Assembly (NCBI RefSeq): GCF_001039355.2
Contig: NW_019775477.1
Location: 126,001 to 190,000 of the forward strand
DNA length: 64,000 bases
Direction of reading: 5' to 3'
DNA from: Lingula anatina
Taxonomy: Eukaryota > Brachiopoda > Lingulata > Lingulida > Lingulidae
Shown: positions 23,301-35,931 of the stretch, piece by piece
Layout: each line of letters starts with the position of its first letter
How positions within the stretch are numbered: position 1 is the first letter of the stretch
Made by a program: the position numbers and the translations under genes
Notes under the pieces: generated by a model
What the model was told of the DNA's origin: nothing
Seen by the model: only the letters and a program-made list of their open reading frames with translations
Databases searched by the model: none

Positions 23301-25501
23301 CTCTCGGTGTTTTCAGTGCTGGGCGGGGATCAAATACCTGCTTTTCAGAAAAAAAATTAAACCATGGGTGGGGTAAAGATTGCTGTCCGAAATAAATAAA
23401 AAAAATAATGAAAATTAATTAAACACTGCAGTAGTAGAATAGGATCTTAGTCGTGTTTGTGATAAGAAAACTGTTCCTATTGTTGGCTACAAAAATTGCC
23501 AGGATTGTGATAATTATATGCCGTTTAAGACAAAACAAAAGTGTTTAAAAACAAAAACGGGAAACGGACTTTATTTAAATATGTTCGTTCATTAAATGTT
23601 TCTGTAGGACTGATATTAAACAAAGCCTTTTGCATTTCATAATTTCAAAATCACTTAGCTGTTGCGAAGCCCAATTTTCAGATATAGTATTATAAAAAAG
23701 TCACTGAATTCTTAGATCGTCAACTTTTGTCAATTTGGTCAAAAGATAGTAAACAATTCATGATTCTTAAACAAAACCTATGCTTTTTAATTATATTATA
23801 GGGATTATTATTTTATCTGTTACACTTAAGTCCACTCTAACAGTTTGGTCAATTATTTATTTAAAGGGATAATAACTCTTCGTTTTGGCCAATAAATGAA
23901 TTTTCCTGGAGTAAACAACAATTTTCCAATACTTACCAATGGTTAATGAATCCATTTTTACATTCAAAGTTAGTCCCTGGTTTTTTTCTAAAAATTTTGG
24001 TTTTTTTGTTAAAATCTCTTAAGAGATTATAACAGAGTATAGCCATCAATGGAGGTCACGTGGTCTGAAGACAAGCTAAGATATCAGAATAATAGCTATA
24101 ACTGCCATTTCTCTTGTGCAACAGAATACAATATATTTCTATGAGTTGTTCACAATGTTTTTATTGTGAAATATAGATCTCATACAAAGAGTTATTATCC
24201 CTTTAAGTATTTTACAGAATTATAATTTAAAAATGTTTATTCAAAGTATTTTGTTCCTCTAAATGGCAAATTCTATATTCTATCAAAGTGTATGTAAACA
24301 TTATTACTTCGTTTGGTTTGAATATTTAAAGTGAAAAACATGTCTAAAATGTTCAGAGGAGCGTTCTAAGTTAAGTTGTTCTGAAATGTTATACATTAAA
24401 ATTTTTGGGGGGAGTAAGGGGTAATTGAGAAAGACGGGCTTGGTTAGATATCACTCCTGCATGCCAATGTCATGTTATTTTGTCATCGCTGAGCACTGAG
24501 AACCAGAGTTAATTTTTAGAAGTGAATGTGAAAAGTCACTACAAGTACGCTGATTTTGGCGTAACCTTTTCAGATTTGTTTGTATATATATAATATTCTG
24601 AATTTGGCCAAGGTTTGGATAATCTTGTAAACCGCCCATGTCTACATGTCGCCTCTGATTCAAATGTTTGCAAATGTAAATTTTCATCCACAGTTACGTC
24701 ATGTATAATATTTATTTTCGGATTTAGTGCAAAGAAAAGAAAACTTCAAAAAGAACATCGATTGGCAAAACAGCCAGGAATCTTAAAAACATGAAAAAAA
24801 TTTGGCCACTGTTCGATTTGGTGTGCAAACATCAACAAGACCACATAGTACGAAGTGTGGTTACATGCGTGTGTGCGTTAGTGCACGAATGACACAGCAG
24901 GTAATTTGCATTTTTAAAATTGTTACAACCTCTGAATTTGTTTTTGATGGAATTCGATGAAAACAAGACACTAATGTCAAAAGGTTCCCCAGTAGAATTT
25001 GTTCTAAAAAAAACATATTTTGTCTATTATCAGTTCTTGCCAGTCTTTCAAATGTTAGATTTTGAACTTTTTTTTATTTTCACGCGCATCTGAACTGTTC
25101 TGCGGAGTATCAATAAACATATCGGATTATTATTATTATTATTTTTCTTCTGCAGGACTAGTTTTTTCTCTAAATATAACTAATTTTTCTTTGAAGAAAT
25201 TTGGTAATATTTACAGCCCTTGCTTTTGATCTTTCATGTATACTGTACGCGTTTGAAAAAAAAAATCCCCCAAATCATGTTTTAATGTCTACTTATTCTG
25301 CAAAGCTACAAATCTTTCCCTATTCAGACCTTAAAATCTGTAAACCCCTCGGATAAAAGTACCTAACGTCGATAGTTACTTCTGAAGTGCACAAAAAGAC
25401 ATGACATTCCAAATGGCTGGCCAATCATTCAATAAAAAATTTAGTAAAACATCGAATCTAAATGCATGAACGGCTTGAGCAACGATTTGCTAATAGGACA
25501 C
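20352..25501 (+). repeat. Allelic block C, first copy (non-coding)
   Basis: Matches 25503-30316 with small indels and substitutions of a few percent, at an offset near 5146-5151 in its first part. It contains one MITE that the other copy lacks. Apart from the MITE I see poly-T runs and AT-rich unique sequence; small open frames differ between copies and are not convincing genes. Confidence 0.85.
23861..24206 (-). mobile_element. TTAA-flanked MITE, intact copy 2 (polymorphic)
   Basis: Perfect 20-bp terminal inverted repeats including the flank (TTAAAGGGATAATAACTCTT at 23861-23880, complement at 24187-24206). The TTAA at each end reads as the target duplication. The other allelic copy shows TATTTATTTAAGAG with a single TTAA near 29021-29025, an exact empty site. 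The body is about 338 bp without coding capacity. TTAA duplication is the hallmark of piggyBac-type transposition, although these ends do not start with CCC as classical piggyBac ends do. Confidence 0.85.
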
Positions 25502-25502
25502 N
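25502..25502. other. Contig junction 3 (single n)
   Basis: The right side restarts at the equivalent of about 20353, in the right end of a MITE. The left side ends at the equivalent of about 30316. Confidence 0.9.
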
Positions 25503-28500
25503 TTTTTTTGCCAGAATGAACAGTTGTTATCTCTTAATTTTATGATTGAAAGGAAGTGGTACAAAATATTTTGCAACAAGTAAGGAGGGAATCTGAATGT
25601 TGCTGTTTGAAATTTTGAAAAGAAAAAGTGTCACATCTCTTGATTTCAGCCCAGCTGGAAGGAAAGATCTTCAGATTTTTTTAATATGTGCAATATAAAT
25701 TCCCAACTATATCCAGTATAAGTTGAAGAAAAATATTTTAAGGCTGTTGCTTCAATTCATAGACTGACTTGAATTATTCATTCAGGTTATTTGCCTATTT
25801 GTTAAGTGCCATGAAACAATTTATTTGTTTTGAGTATTTGCATTATTATTAATTTTACATTTAAGTCTTGTTTTTAAGTATGTAAATTTTGTTATGAAAT
25901 TTTATAATTGCTTTCAGCAGTATATCAAATACTGACAAATGATTCTGTTCAAAGTTAACAGGAAGAAATGCATTGTCTGTAGAACAAAGAGGTTGAACTA
26001 TTAAGCTGAAAGTAAGTTGAATAGATTGATAATTCTGGTATTTTGTCCCTTTTACATGCAGTTCACTAAAATAATACATGTGTATGTTAATGGAGTAACT
26101 TCATATCTCAACTTGCTTTGTCCAAAATATGCTCATAAAATATATAGCACAGGTGATGAAAAGTTTAAAAAATCAGAGCATAAGTGAGCTCATTAATTAT
26201 CCTGTCTTGTGAGGAGACAGATGAAACTAAATCTTTTAATTTTTCATTTTGATATGATATTAGTAACAATGCCAACGGTAAGGCTTTATTGTTTTAACAA
26301 TACAAATACAAATTGTACTTGTGCTTTTGTAACAATTTATAGATGTGAGAAATTAAATGTTATAATTGCTTCTTTTAATTTTGAATTTATGTTTTAATAA
26401 ATTATATAAAAAATTAAATTTTGAAAAAAAACTTTTTTTTATTTCTGAAAACTGTGCTAGATGCATAAGCAGTCTTTCAATGAAAATAAATGCTGTTTTG
26501 CTGTGCTATACAAGTGATTTCAAATCAGCTAAAGAGCTGCCACAAAATGGAAGACGCGAGCATTTTATTTTTATATTTACAAAAATGCAGATCAGCTTCT
26601 TAACTCTGAATGTCCCAGTTCCCAGTAATTTTTTTTTTTTTTTTTTTTTTTTTGTTATTCAGACGCAATTTTATATTTTTTTCTATCCGCAAAGACATCT
26701 TTGTAAATATGTCTTATAAATATCATTGGTCTGAGGTCAATATAACAATGTCCATTGGTCAGTCGTGTTTAGTGTTTATCCCGTGGTTCGTTCATCTACC
26801 TACGAAAGCTGATTTGTATGCCCAGTCACGCATTGTCAAGTATGTTGTCTTTGAAAACCCGTTTTTATTTTTATTTATTTGTTGTTGTGTTTGTGTCATT
26901 ATGATTTTATCAACCCCCTAATCCTCTTTTCGAGATGGAGACTTATTGTGCCTTCTCAAAAAAAACAAACTATAATTCAAACGGAATCGTCTACACGGAA
27001 AGTGGGAGACCTCTTCTTTATTATGTAAATCAGGTGAGACTTTTGGTGAGAGGTGCTCAGATAGGACCAAGTTCAGTAGAAGATGTGGGAAGAAGGATGT
27101 TCCATGTCATATTACTCCTACTGCCACATGTAGGCCGAGAAGATGGTACTGAACCCAGCAACAGTATCTCGTAAGTTCCGAACGGATAATAGAAAATGTA
27201 TTTTAGCATTTCTCAGTTTTGCATTGACGATATATTCCCGAAACGGTGCTCTTTAGACATACTGACCATGCGGACATCTAACTGACGTGAAGGATACTTT
27301 CTCTTAGCTTTCCCTCAGTGTTTGGGTACCCTTTTGTTTCTATATATATAATACCATTAGCTTTCCATGGGGGTTCAATATCTTAATAAAATATTTTATT
27401 AAAATATACATACTTGTATAATTTTAAAGCTTAATTGCGATTTGTTAATTCTAACGCAAAGGATACTATACTAATGAACATGTACTGCTTTATCAGATCT
27501 CTAGACATTGTGTCATGAATGAGAATTTATTCCTTTAATTCCAGTGACTCTAAGTACCGTTAACGAAGATATCAGAAGTGTCCTACTCAGAGACACCTTT
27601 CGTGTTCGACGTATACAGACCAACACCCGTGCCAAGATTGCTTCCCATGCCGACGCTTGTCTGCTTGTTGATTTGCAGGGACGACATTTAGTGCGGAATG
27701 TTATGTTTGCCTTTGGTTGTAACATACTGCTTCAAAACGTATATCAAATTAAAAGTCGAATAAAATGAGCCTTTGATTTGTGAAATTTCTCATAGAAATT
27801 AAATCCATACTAAGCGTCCGCCCTGCATGTTGCTGGTTTGCTTCTTTTGGTTATTGTATGTTATTATATCGTAGTACAGTGCTCTATCTGATCATGGTGT
27901 TAAGAGGGCAGTTTGTATACTTTTGGGTCGGGGTTGATATATACCCGCCCCCTTTTCGAACCTGAAACGTTAGACCTGAAGTTATCATTTAACAGAAATA
28001 ATGTCTGTATAAAAATGATAAATGTATAAAATTGATAAAGTGATTGTTTTAAAGTTGCCATATATTTATTTCCAAGAAGAGAAATGTTTTCTATTTGTCA
28101 CTGAAAATATGTGTGGGCAAATCTGCAACTTGACACCTCGATGTGAACTTGAAGATGTACTCTTATTCATTTAAAATGATGTTGACTTCTGGGAAAGGAA
28201 AGACATTACAACTGCATTACGTAAAATGCATATAGGAAACTTTTAATAACATTTATCGTGTGTTCATTCGAAAAAAGGGAAAGATGTAAATCTACAAAAG
28301 ACACTGTTGATCAAACGTATAATGCCTTAGTAACCTCAACATTATGTAACGGCCAAAATGTGCCCACGTTACTGCAGAATTGTCCACATGTACTTCAACG
28401 ATTTTAACAATTATGAATATGGCAGTGTGGCTGTTGAATAAACTTCCTCTGGTTCTCGGCGTTTTCAGTGCTGGGCGCGAATCAAATACCCGTTTTTCTG

Positions 28501-30316
28501 AAACAAAGTTAAACCATGCAGTGGGGTAAAGATTGTCATATGAAATAAAAAAAGAAAATTTATGAAATATGCAGTAGTAAAATGGAGATACTAGTTGCGT
28601 ATATCATAAGAAAACTGCTCCTATTGTTAGCTACAAAAACTCCCAGGATTATGATCATTTATATGCAGTTTAGGATTTACATTTCAAAACAGAAGTGTCG
28701 AAAAACAAAAACGGGAAATGGACTTCATTTACATATATTTGTCCATTTAAATGTTTCTGTAGGACTGATATTAATCATAGCCTTTTGCTTTCCATAGTTT
28801 CAAAAACACTTGAGCTGTCGAAAAGCCCAATTTTCAGGAGATAATAAATTTTATAAAAGATACAATGAATTCTTAAACCGTCAACTTTTGTCAATTTGAT
28901 CAAAAAGATAACAATTAATGATTCTTAAACAAAATCTATACTTTTGTGTAATTAGATTATAGGATTCATTATTTGATCTGTTACACTTAAGTCCACTCTT
29001 ACAGTTTGGTCAATTATTTATTTAAGAGTTTTACGGAATCATCATCTCAAAATGTTATTTCAAAGTATTTTATTCTAAATGGCAAATTCAATATTCTACC
29101 AAGGCAATTTTAGTAAACCTTTTATAAAATACTTCGGTTGGTTTGAATATTTAAAGTGAAAAAAATGCCTAAAATGTTCAGAAAAGCGTTCTAATTTAAG
29201 TCGTTCTGTATTGTTATATAGAAAGTGATTGAGAAAGACGGGCTTGGTTAGATATCAGTCCTGCATGCCAATGTCATGTGATTTTGTCATCGCTGAGCAC
29301 CGAGAACCAGAGTTAATTTTAAGTGAATGTGAAGTCACTACAAGTACAATGATTTTTGCGTAACCTTTTCAGTTTTGTTTATACATGTATATTATTATGA
29401 ATTTGACTAAGGTTTGGATAATCTTGTAAACCGCCCATGTCTACATGTCGCCTCTGATTCAAATGTTTGCAAATGTAAGTTTTCATCCACAGTTACGTCA
29501 TGTATAATATTTATTTTCGGATTTAGTGCAAAGAAAAGAAAACTTCAAAAAGAACATCGATTGGCAAAACAGCCAAGAATCTTAAAAACATGAAAAAAAT
29601 TTGGCCACTGTTTGATTTGGTGTGCAAACATCAACAAGACGACATAGTACAAGGTGTGGTTACATGCGTGTGTGCGTTAGTGCACGAATGACAACAAATT
29701 ATTTGCATTTTTAAAATTGTTACAACATCTGAATTTGTTTTTGATGGAATTCGATGAAAACAAGACACTAATGTCAAAAAGTTTTCCAGTACAATTTGTT
29801 TTAAAAAACCATATTTTGTCTTTTATCAGTTCTTGCCAGTCTTTCAAATGTTAGATTTTGAACTTTTTTTTATTTTCACGCGCATCTGAACTGTTCTGCG
29901 GAGTATCAATAAACATATCGGATTATTATTATACCTCGTCCTTGTTCCAATTTTTTCTTCTGCAGAGTAGGACTGTTTTTTTTTCTCTTAATATAACTAA
30001 TTTCTCTTTGAAGAAATTTGGTAATATTTACAGCCCTTGCTTTTGATCTTTCATGTATACTGTACGCGTTTGAAAAAAAATCCCCCAAATCATATTTTAA
30101 TGTCTACTTATTCTGCAAAGCTACAAATCTTTCCCTATTCAGACCTTAAAATCTGTAAAACCCCTCGGATAAAAGTACCTAACGTCGATAGTTACTTCTG
30201 AAATGGACAAAAAGACATGACATTCCAAATGGCTGGCCAATCATTCAATAAAAAATTTAGTAAAACATCGAATCTAAATGCAGGAACGGCTTGAGCAACG
30301 ATTTGCTAATAGGAAA
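25503..30316 (+). repeat. Allelic block C, second copy (non-coding)
   Basis: Second haplotype copy of 20352-25501. It lacks the MITE of the first copy and continues past 30316 into sequence not seen before the junction. Confidence 0.85.
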
Positions 30317-32488
30317 CAATGTTTTTCCCGAGGAAATTTCATTTTGGCGGGTAAATCCCGCATAGTGTACCTTTTACATGATTTTCCTTGCATTATCCAT
30401 CTTTTTAAATCAATGGTTAGGCTTAATATTAGACTAAGCAAGGAATATTTCGATATTAAAGATAAAGATTTCAGAAATGATCTCTAAATCACAAAGGTAT
30501 ACCCTATCCAATACCATTCAGAAAATTACTCTGTATAAACCCATTTTGGAGCTCTTCATTAGAAATTCTCCAGTCCACGTGTCCATTACAAGAGAAACTA
30601 GAAAAGCACTCCGAGAGCGCAGACCTCCGCCAAGGCAGCAATTTTTTTTATTATTATTGATTATTGATCCAGATCACCACCAAAAACTAATCATCTGTTC
30701 CTTGGCCCACTTCTGACAGTTCCTGAAAATTTCATCAAAATCGGTCCATAACTTTTTGAGTTATGTTGATGACAGACAAACAAACAAACTAACAGTTGTG
30801 AAAACATAACCTCCTTGGCGGAGGTAACTAAAAACAAACTGGAAACACAGCTCTTCGAATAGAGTGTATTTCTAAATCGGGCGCGGCTCGCTCCTGGGCA
30901 GGCAGAACTTCGCTAACACAATCATGCGCCTACGACCAACCTTACCTGTTACAGTATTGTTATTCAAATTATGCCAACTGCAAGTGACAAGTTTTCATTC
31001 AGGGAGCCATGATGTTAGGCAAAGATTCCACGATCCTCGTGGGTAGAATATGGTGCCTGGTATGTGCAAAGCTACCTGTTCTTCCCGGCCACAACAACAA
31101 CGTGTAAGTACGTGTACTGGTAGTCTACAGTTTGCATGTTGATTGACTGGCGTGTCTCACTACTGGCAGAAATGCGTGAGCACAACACTTTGAAATAAGA
31201 TGGAGGATTCCAAAATTGTATTATATGCCAGGGTTTCTTTTTACAGCACAAATTTACATGTAACCCCCAAGTTTTGGCAGTTTATCTGTTTTAGCTGAGT
31301 GAAAGCTGGAATGCTCAGTTCGACTTGTATTTCGTAAATATTTGTGACGATATCTAGTCTTGAAATATTAAAATTTTGATATATATATATATATAGACTC
31401 TTGTATGGAAATTGCGTAAACAGCAGAAACACAAGGTATTCACTATATATATGAAAGAGAACAATTACTGCATTGAATTAAAACCGTGGAATAAATAATT
31501 CCTTGTGTGTCTAAAATTCTCATTTTAAATATGTTATTTCAGTCGCCAGTGCATTCAAGAGACGAAGATATGTCCCCATTGAGAAGTTACAACCTTTCGA
31601 TTTCAATAATCCTGAGTATGGACGTTTGAAATAATTAATTAAGCCTGTAATCCAACAGTTAAAATTGATATGTTTCTTAACATTTAAGTGTTATGAAGGG
31701 TTAACTTGCAAATTATGTACGTGCCTACTGAATATGTATGAATTATAGTGACTGTTTGCCTTAGATTTCCGCCTTGAATGGTACTACGGTGAGTAGGCAT
31801 TGCCTAGCATGTAATGCCAAAAACCGAGGCAAATGACTACACGGCCCCACATTTGTAACATATTTTCCCACCAAAACGTAGAAAGCACTTTACCAATTTT
31901 GTTTAAATTTGGGTCTTCGGCGACTCCTAACGTGAGAGAATGTGCCAGATTTCAAAACGGGTTTGGTTATTTGAAAATCCGTATGCCAGAACACTCTGTT
32001 TCGCTTCCTATTCCATCGACACTTTTTGAACTAAAAGGTCTAACTGTCTTACCTCCAGTTGACTTTTCCAATTTTAAGTAGGTATGGCATAATATTAGAA
32101 AATGGTTTCTAAAAGCGAGACAGTACACAAACTGTGCACGACAGGGTGCAAATGTGTGTATAATTTTGTAGTCAACCCTTGCTTACTTTTATACGATTAC
32201 GAAAGGAACTGGTATTAGTTATTTTTCTATTTTTGACCGAACATCCTAACAGAAAGTAACTGTTTTGTCAGCATCATTTTGTACCAATATATTAAACTGA
32301 GCGAATCTGTTGTACTTTTTTCATTGTGATTGTCTATGTACATTATGTCAATCTAGTTTGTGCACTTTACAGTTTAAGGCAACATTGTCCCATTTTAGCT
32401 TCTGAACCAACACATGTAACCTATATTTGACATATTTAACGTTTAAACATGTATTTCACAATCCTTTTAAACTTCGAACTTTGGGCTG
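30317..32488. other. Non-coding stretch with one TIR element and weak exon-like signals
   Basis: AT-rich DNA. It holds the inverted-repeat element at 30623-30825, an (AT)n run near 31380-31395, and short splice-like pieces at 31011-31113, 31544-31630 and 31767-31790 that do not join in a consistent frame. Confidence 0.4.
30623..30825. mobile_element. Short TIR element (CCTCCGCCAAGG family)
   Basis: Perfect 13-bp inverted repeat ACCTCCGCCAAGG (30623-30635) and its complement (30813-30825). The interior carries GTCCATAACTTTTTGAGTTA and a (CAAA)n-like GACAAACAAACAAAC tract. Similar interiors are common in animal short interspersed elements. Confidence 0.6.
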
Positions 32489-32490
32489 CG

Positions 32491-32525
<35 letters not shown>

Positions 32526-32636
32526 ATATGATATATATTAAATATGATATATATTAAATATATATTAAATCTGCGACTTCTGGCTGCCCTTATAAAGAAT
32601 CATGATTACCAGCGTATTATATATATATATATATAA
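32491..32636. repeat. Simple repeats: (ATT)n, an 18-bp AT-rich repeat and (AT)n
   Basis: (ATT)n at 32491-32524, then repeated TAAATATGATATATAT units to about 32570, then (AT)n at about 32618-32636. Confidence 0.9.
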
Positions 32637-33089
32637 TGATTTTAGTTTGGATGAGCGTGCACATTAATTTCAATTGCATTACACAGGGAATCGTAATTCT
32701 TATGATTACTCCGAATAAACTCAGATGTTTGGCTTGTCGTACTTTGTAGTAACACATTAAATACTATTTCCTTGATATTGTATATTTTGAGCTGTGCGTT
32801 AATATCACTGAAGTTTAACGAATAAAGCCTGTTCATAACTTTCAACGTCTTCATTGTTTAATTATAAAGATTTCATATTGTTCTCTCTAGTGCTTGTCTT
32901 ACTAAAATTTAAATAACAATAAAAAAGTTTCATCTGACTTAGTCCATTTCGATCTCCTATTCTTTCTTTCTATAACTTTAGAATCAGTGGTGGTGCCAAC
33001 TGAGCCATTGGCCCCAAAGAATTCCGTGCTATTTAAACAAAACCTTTATAGTCAATGCAGTCCAATTCTTTTTTCTACAAAATGAATGT

Positions 33090-33480
33090 TCCATGGGAAT
33101 CGATCCTGTAACCTTCTGGTCCACAGTCTGCAACGTTACCGGTTGCTCTATTCACCCAACCACCCACCCTAAACTTTGTATCTTCCCTTTATAGTTATGG
33201 GACTAATACTCTTTTCTTTTTACAAAAATTTGTCGTGTTTAGGAATCGATCCTGTAACCTTCTGGTTCGCAGTCAGCAACGTTACCGGTTGCTCTATTCA
33301 CCCAACCACCCACCCTAAACTTTGTTTCTCGCCTTTATAGTTATGGTACGAATTCTCTTTTTTTTTAAACACAAATTTACCGTATTTAGGAATCAATCCT
33401 GTAACTTCAGATCTGACATGTCGGCGGTTCCTCTATTCACCCGGTAACCCACCCAAATTTTTGCCCTACGTGTTTTATTT
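33090..33480 (-). repeat. Tandem tRNA-like repeat, three units of 146-147 bp
   Basis: GGAATCGATCCTGTAACC recurs at 33096, 33242 and, diverged, 33389. Read on the minus strand each unit contains an A-box-like TGAATAGAGCAACCGG and a B-box-like GGTTACAGGATCGATTCC, the layout of a tRNA-derived SINE head. It is too degenerate for a functional tRNA. A related single sequence lies near 40490-40560. Confidence 0.5.
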
Positions 33481-34425
33481 TTTGTCTGCGCAGATTTGAC
33501 TTTTTGGAAAAAAATTATCAGAAATTCATTAGGCAACATTCGATTGTTTTGTTCTATTCGATTCCAATGTATGGTTATAAACCTAACTTTTGGGCAAAAT
33601 TCATTAAAAAAATAATGAGGCGGGATTAAAAGATTTTTGTTTTATCCGATTCCAATCAATACCGAAATTAGCAATGCAACATAGTTAAACAGTTTCAAGA
33701 AAATATTTTAAAGGTACAGATATAGCTACCAATTACTTTTTCTATTTTATGAGGTTACAACTATTCAAACCAAGAGATTCAGTAAATTCTATGTAACCGC
33801 TGAATGATAGATGCAACGCAATTTCTTATTCAAAATTTGGAGGCATTTTTGGGTAAAATAAATAAAGCAATTTTACATTACGACGACAAGTCGACCACGA
33901 GTGGTAAATACAGACGATGAAAGAGTTGAATTTGTAACAAATTTATTCACATTACAATTCTATAAACCAATGCAGATAACAGCGATGTTTTTCTCAACAA
34001 GAATGCATTTACTGCTATGTACTATATTATATGAATCTAGTCATATGAAGGCATGTGGAGCAATTGATTAAGACAAACATTGAGGCTGCTTTGACGGTAG
34101 TAATGACTCAGTTGAATAATTTTGTTTCATGACAATAATAGTTTCACTTACATGTAAGTCAATCACAAGTCTATTTATCCCTGGTTTCTTGGTGACGCAT
34201 ATCCTGACTATCATAAATACGCCTGTCTTCCATTTACTGTACAACATCAGCATTATGCTACTACCGCGTTCGTTGTAAGCCCTCCACTTCAATCTCAACC
34301 TTCATCATTCCACAAAGTGTCATTTTCCGTACATAAAGCAAAAGACAAAGGTTAACTGTTCCCAACCTGGTGGAAATGGCCATCTTTTTCGACAGTAGCC
34401 ACGTGGTAGTTTGCTCCCTGTTGCA

Positions 34426-34584
34426 TCAAGATTTATCATCCGTTTTATTCCCCAGATCAAATGGCATCAGCACGAAATGTCTTGGACGCAAACATCTTCC
34501 ATACAAGTAAAACAAATGTCTTATATCCTCGGTATCACTGCCGTCTTCACCGTCCCATGCTGCCAAAGGAATCTCTGTCTGTAC
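34426..34584 (-). CDS. Putative terminal exon of an unidentified gene
   Basis: The minus strand is open from a possible acceptor near 34575-34584 to TGA at 34426-34428. Its composition is protein-like: IPLAAWDGEDGSDTEDIRHL, then YGRCLRPRHFVLMPFDL, ending KTDDKS. Two candidate acceptors (GAAAAG| or GACAG|) both give the phase needed to follow the exon at 35042-35197, but neither has a good pyrimidine tract. No family is recognised. A longer plus-strand open frame overlaps it and may be chance. Confidence 0.3.
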   Translation of the reverse strand, partial: VQTEIPLAAWDGEDGSDTEDIRHLFYLYGRCLRPRHFVLMPFDLGNKTDDKS

Positions 34585-34848
34585 TTTTCAACTTACAGTA
34601 TGAATGTTCATTATTCTGACATCTCTGATAACTTGTCATGCAATCATGACGTTACATATCATTTCATTCAGCCTACCCACACAGAGAGTCAGCAGGTCGG
34701 TGACCCGACTAAAAGTCTCTCTGTCATTGGTCAGTTTACAGGTATTCTAGGGAGACCTTCATAAGACCACACTTTTTTATTTTTATGGATGACAGCCTGC
34801 GCGAGCACCGATTTCCGTCAGTTCTCCAAAAAAAAAAAAAAAAAAAAA

Positions 34849-34873
34849 AAACGAAGTTGTCGCAAACTTCGTT
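34849..34873. other. Perfect hairpin after a poly-A tract
   Basis: AACGAAGTT and its complement AACTTCGTT separated by six to seven bases, directly after a run of about 22 A. This is probably the end of a small interspersed repeat. Confidence 0.4.
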
Positions 34874-35041
34874 ATTGAATTTCTGCGCATGCGTATTATC
34901 GCCACGTGGAAATATGGCCGTTTTGCCGTCAAATTCATCTCTATGCTAACTTTCAAATTACACGACAATTTAAGTCATAAAGAGAACCAGCGATTATCGC
35001 CCAGAAAATTTCATGGACATTCTGTCCAAAGCAGAACATAC

Positions 35042-35197
35042 CAGGTTTTTCTTTTTCTTTTGTAGCGAAAAAAGGGTCGACAATGGCGTCGAGGTATATG
35101 GTGGGCTGAAGGTCGGACAGGCCACCCGACAGTTTGGCTGCTTCGTGTGAGTCGAAGTAGACAAAATGGCATCGACCGAAATGACCATATTCCAGCA
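35042..35197 (-). CDS. Putative internal exon of an unidentified gene
   Basis: Acceptor AATTTAG|TG and donor CCTG|GTATGT on the minus strand bound 156 bases open in one frame, phase 1 in and out. The base composition is distinctly less AT-rich than its surroundings. The product includes LEYGHFGRCHFVYFDSHEAA and LQPTIYLDAIVDPFFATKEK. It has no family I recognise. Upstream exons were not found, so it may be a gene remnant. Confidence 0.4.
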
Positions 35198-35739
35198 CTA
35201 AATTTTGAACTGTAGCCTAAATAACATAGGTGATGCTAGAGTCATTAAAGAAAACATCATACAAAATTTCAGGTTATATTTTCGCAAATAAACAACATTT
35301 CAACAAAATTTTCAGTCCCAAAAATTTCTCTTTCAATAGATAGCATACAACATATTTGATTAACAGGCAGTATGTTGCCTTGACAACGAACTAGATATAT
35401 CCAGTTCATCCAGTCCAATCTGGCTGTTGTACCCAGTACAGTACATGTGTAGTTTCTGTTTTTGGAACGGTATTTTATTACTAGAGACCGTACATTTTTA
35501 ACCAAATAGATATTCAGTAGTGAGCCTCTTATGTGAATAAATTTTGTCTTGTGAAGTTCTGGAGGGTGTTCACTTTCATAATTTGGCGGTAAGTTTGCTC
35601 AGACTTCGTTTTTTGCGAATGCACGTGTTTTGTGCCAAAAGTAGGTCACTCTTTTCCATAACATCTAGGAAGAGACAAAAAGACGTTAGTATGCAACAAA
35701 AAATTTATTTTTAAAGTTTTTTGCTCCATATTTTTCATA

Positions 35740-35836
35740 AAACATGACCTGTCCGTCGGAAAGCCAACCCTGCAACTTCCATGTGTCCGAACTGAATTTT
35801 TACTTGTCCCGGACAGGCGCAAATGTCGAGCCCTGC
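35740..35836 (-). mobile_element. hAT-like terminal fragment
   Basis: On the minus strand the sequence begins CAGGGCTCGACATTTGCGCC, which resembles a hAT terminal inverted repeat. It continues with GTCCGGGACAAGTAAAAATT. No matching opposite end was found nearby, so it is a solo end or a relic. Confidence 0.35.
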
Positions 35837-35931
35837 TTTATACAAAGTATTCACAATGCTTTAATATTTTGAGAGCATGGATAAAGACATACTGCTAGTT
35901 TGATACGTGTTTCTGTGGTAAATTTGTGTTT

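Noticed and set aside
33090-33480. Functional tRNA genes
   Set aside because: Box-like motifs are degenerate and no cloverleaf with a proper acceptor stem could be drawn by eye.
34411-34764. 117-residue plus-strand open frame
   Set aside because: Overlaps the more protein-like minus-strand frame, with no splice or domain evidence.
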